Assembly (NCBI RefSeq): GCF_030697925.1
Contig: NZ_JAUYOJ010000239.1
Span: 1-50,847 of the forward strand
Reading direction: 5' to 3'
Length of the DNA stretch: 50,847 bases
Source: Phenylobacterium sp.
GTDB lineage: Bacteria; Pseudomonadota; Alphaproteobacteria; Caulobacterales; Caulobacteraceae
Made by a program: the position numbers and the translations under genes. Position 1 is the first letter of the stretch. Every line of letters starts with the position of its first letter. The notes beneath the pieces are model-generated. The model was not told the DNA's origin. It saw nothing but the letters and a program-made list of their open reading frames with translations, and did no database searches. Below, piece by piece: positions 49,530 to 50,847 of the stretch.

Positions 49530-49790
49530 TCAATCGCACTCGCTTGTGAACTCCGACACTGCGCTCTCGAAGTCGCTTTGAGCACTGCGTAAACGCCGAA
49601 ATTCTGAGGAACAGTCATCCCGACCTTGGCTGCTACTTACGCAACGACTGTACCGGCGAAGGTATGAGTCGATTTCACCGAGGCTGGAGTTGTAGCTACT
49701 CACCGCATCGCGGCATCCGTCCGCGTCCGCCAATGCGCTTGGGCCGGCGAACACCGTCAAAAGGCCCATAACTGCAATGCACTTCTTCAT
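49530..49790 (-). CDS. Small exported protein with four cysteines
   Basis: 86 residues. A signal peptide (KKCIAVMGLLTVFAGPSALADA, cleavage after about residue 22) is followed by a helical domain with four Cys (GCRDAV, RCVSS, DDCSS, ECD), suitable for two disulfides in the periplasm. GGGGGAAG precedes the ATG. Family not recognised. It is the third of three small exported genes on this strand, and the local GC is visibly lower than in the rest of the window. Confidence 0.75.
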   Translation of the reverse strand: MKKCIAVMGLLTVFAGPSALADADGCRDAVSSYNSSLGEIDSYLRRYSRCVSSSQGRDDCSSEFRRLRSAQSDFESAVSEFTSECD

Positions 49791-49996
49791 TCGGTCTTCC
49801 CCCTACCCAGACAGTAGGGCCATTGGCCAAGTTATAGAAATCTGCGGACTGGATCGCGATCTGTTTGGACGCCGCTTCCGAGCTGCGCCAGTATCGGAAC
49901 TTGCCTGTTGGAAAGCGCACCTTCGCAGCGGCACGGTAGCGTCCGATCTCGGGCCCTCGCTCGGGGTCGGGTAAGGAAGTCGTTGGGCGCCCCGAT

Positions 49997-50257
49997 TCAG
50001 AACTTTCTCGGCTTGGGCGGCGTGTATGGCTTGGAGCTATAGTCGGGCGTCTTCGTACCAACCTTGCCAGAATATGGGTTCACGTTGGGTTTGGTCGAAT
50101 AATTGTCCACGTTGGTGTTGTTCGGATTCGTTGCCCGAGTAGGGGCAACATAGGTGCCGTTCGACTTCACGTAGCCTTTAACGCCATGGCTGCCTTGAGC
50201 GGCTGCGACGCCTGTGCAGCAGAGCGAAAATACGACAGCAAGTGTGAGAGATTTCAT
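49997..50257 (-). CDS. Small exported protein, NPNNTNVDNYSTKxNVNPYxGKxGT type
   Basis: 86 residues from the ATG at 50257, with GGGGAAG upstream; the longer frame to 50308 would spoil the signal peptide. Signal peptide 1-20 (SLTLAVVFSLCCTGVAAA). The mature part (VKGYVKSNGTYVAPTRATNP, NVNPYSGKVGTKTPDYS) matches a short, widely spread proteobacterial pattern of unknown role, low in hydrophobic residues and probably unstructured. It ends in a basic, Pro-rich tail. Confidence 0.8.
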   Translation of the reverse strand: MKSLTLAVVFSLCCTGVAAAQGSHGVKGYVKSNGTYVAPTRATNPNNTNVDNYSTKPNVNPYSGKVGTKTPDYSSKPYTPPKPRKF

Positions 50258-50346
50258 GATGCTTCCCCAGATTGAACACAGCCAAAACCTGATCGCCAGG
50301 CGCTTCAACTCTGCGAAGGCGCCCGACTTCAGAACTTGCGATCAGC

Positions 50347-50559
50347 TCACTTCGGCTTGTGGCAGTGGTATTCGCCGGTCTGGCTATTCGTGTGGCAGCC
50401 GTAGGCATCAGTGCCACCTGAGTGTCCGTTCGCCGGCTTCATGACCGGTTTGAGTGGAGAAGCCTTCGGCGCGCTCGCCGACTGAGATTTAGGAGGCGTC
50501 TCATGAGCAAACGCCGTTGACGCGAAGAGCGAAATCGCGGCCACCAATAGAAGTTTCAT
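50347..50559 (-). CDS. Small exported YHCH-motif protein
   Basis: 70 residues. Signal peptide 1-18 (LLLVAAISLFASTAFA), a Lys/Pro/Ser linker, and a C-terminal motif HSGGTDAYGCHTNSQTGEYHCH rich in His and Cys, known from small exported proteins and presumed to bind a metal. GGGGGA lies 7 nt before the ATG. 50,560-50,847 holds no gene that I can identify. Confidence 0.82.
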   Translation of the reverse strand: MKLLLVAAISLFASTAFAHETPPKSQSASAPKASPLKPVMKPANGHSGGTDAYGCHTNSQTGEYHCHKPK

Positions 50560-50847
50560 TCGCAGTCCCCCGCCAGCGAAACGCTGACTTTCAACTGTAG
50601 CTACATCGCAAGCAAAACCACAACCCCGGCGTAATGAGCCTTTGGAAACTTGGGCGGCGCGAAGCTTCGGACCACTGTGATGGCGGCAGCGACCGACCTT
50701 CCGCCAAGCGCCGATATCGTTGATTTAGTCCGCTAATGAGCGGCTGAGAGCCTCCTTCGAAGCCTGGAATGCGGTGGGGTAGCGCCTTTGGCCGCCGCTT
50801 TGTGGGCGTGGACCGGTGTCCGGGGCGGTTGCCCGTCAGGCTGTGGC

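Noticed and set aside
1..50847. CRISPR array, rRNA, intact tRNA or prophage
   Set aside because: No regularly spaced repeats, no rRNA-like sequence, no complete cloverleaf and no phage structural genes were seen by eye; tRNAscan-SE and a CRISPR finder would settle the RNA and array parts.

Overview
The window is GC-rich and densely coded. It looks like a chromosome or large plasmid of an alphaproteobacterium, probably Caulobacterales or Sphingomonadales. The signs are a Ros/MucR regulator, TonB receptors with VEEVVVTARKR-type TonB boxes, an alphaproteobacterial TraA-type relaxase remnant, and many genes of the kind seen in hydrophobic-substrate catabolic islands. The genus cannot be fixed from sequence alone.

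Positions 300-39,420 form one catabolic region of about 39 kb. It encodes a cytochrome P450, a GMC oxidoreductase and an aldehyde dehydrogenase (methyl or alcohol oxidation to an acid); two acyl-CoA ligases; an alpha-methylacyl-CoA racemase-like CoA enzyme; an enoyl-CoA hydratase-family protein; two SCP2-type thiolases, one with a DUF35 Zn-ribbon/OB-fold partner; two metal-dependent TIM-barrel amidohydrolases; three SDRs; two zinc-less MDR reductases; an Old Yellow Enzyme; a nitroreductase; a carboxymuconolactone-decarboxylase-family protein; a small ABM monooxygenase; a DUF2889 protein; two related alpha/beta hydrolases (one fused to a flavin reductase); dodecin; two TonB receptors; three MFS transporters; and two closely related TetR regulators. 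Many functions occur twice. Together they suggest uptake, oxidation, CoA activation and beta-oxidation-like breakdown of a methyl-branched, probably isoprenoid-, steroid- or arylalkanoate-like compound. The substrate is inference. No acyl-CoA dehydrogenase, ring-cleaving dioxygenase or ferredoxin reductase is visible.

The most striking feature is a family of about 17 related 16-20 bp dyads (consensus near TCAACTATCTAGTYGGTTGA). One or two lie 7-98 nt upstream of the first gene of almost every transcription unit in these 39 kb, and I saw none to the right. This looks like a local regulon, probably bound by the two TetR paralogues.

Several parts of the island are broken: a 2Fe-2S ferredoxin frameshifted in an A7 run, a truncated flavin reductase, a MerR fragment, and a decayed third TonB receptor at the right edge.

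From 39.4 to 45 kb lies mobile-element debris. Two near-identical copies of a relaxase-gene 3' end (32-bp direct repeat) bracket a MarR/alcohol-dehydrogenase/Lrp module with a truncated IS transposase and a truncated glutathione S-transferase. A decayed copy of a tRNA-Arg 3' half lies beside a frameshifted relaxase/helicase pseudogene. From 45 to 50.8 kb are small ordinary genes: VOC protein, TetR with a small Zn-ribbon protein, an excalibur-domain membrane protein, a MucR-like regulator, two XRE regulators, and three small exported proteins in a lower-GC patch.
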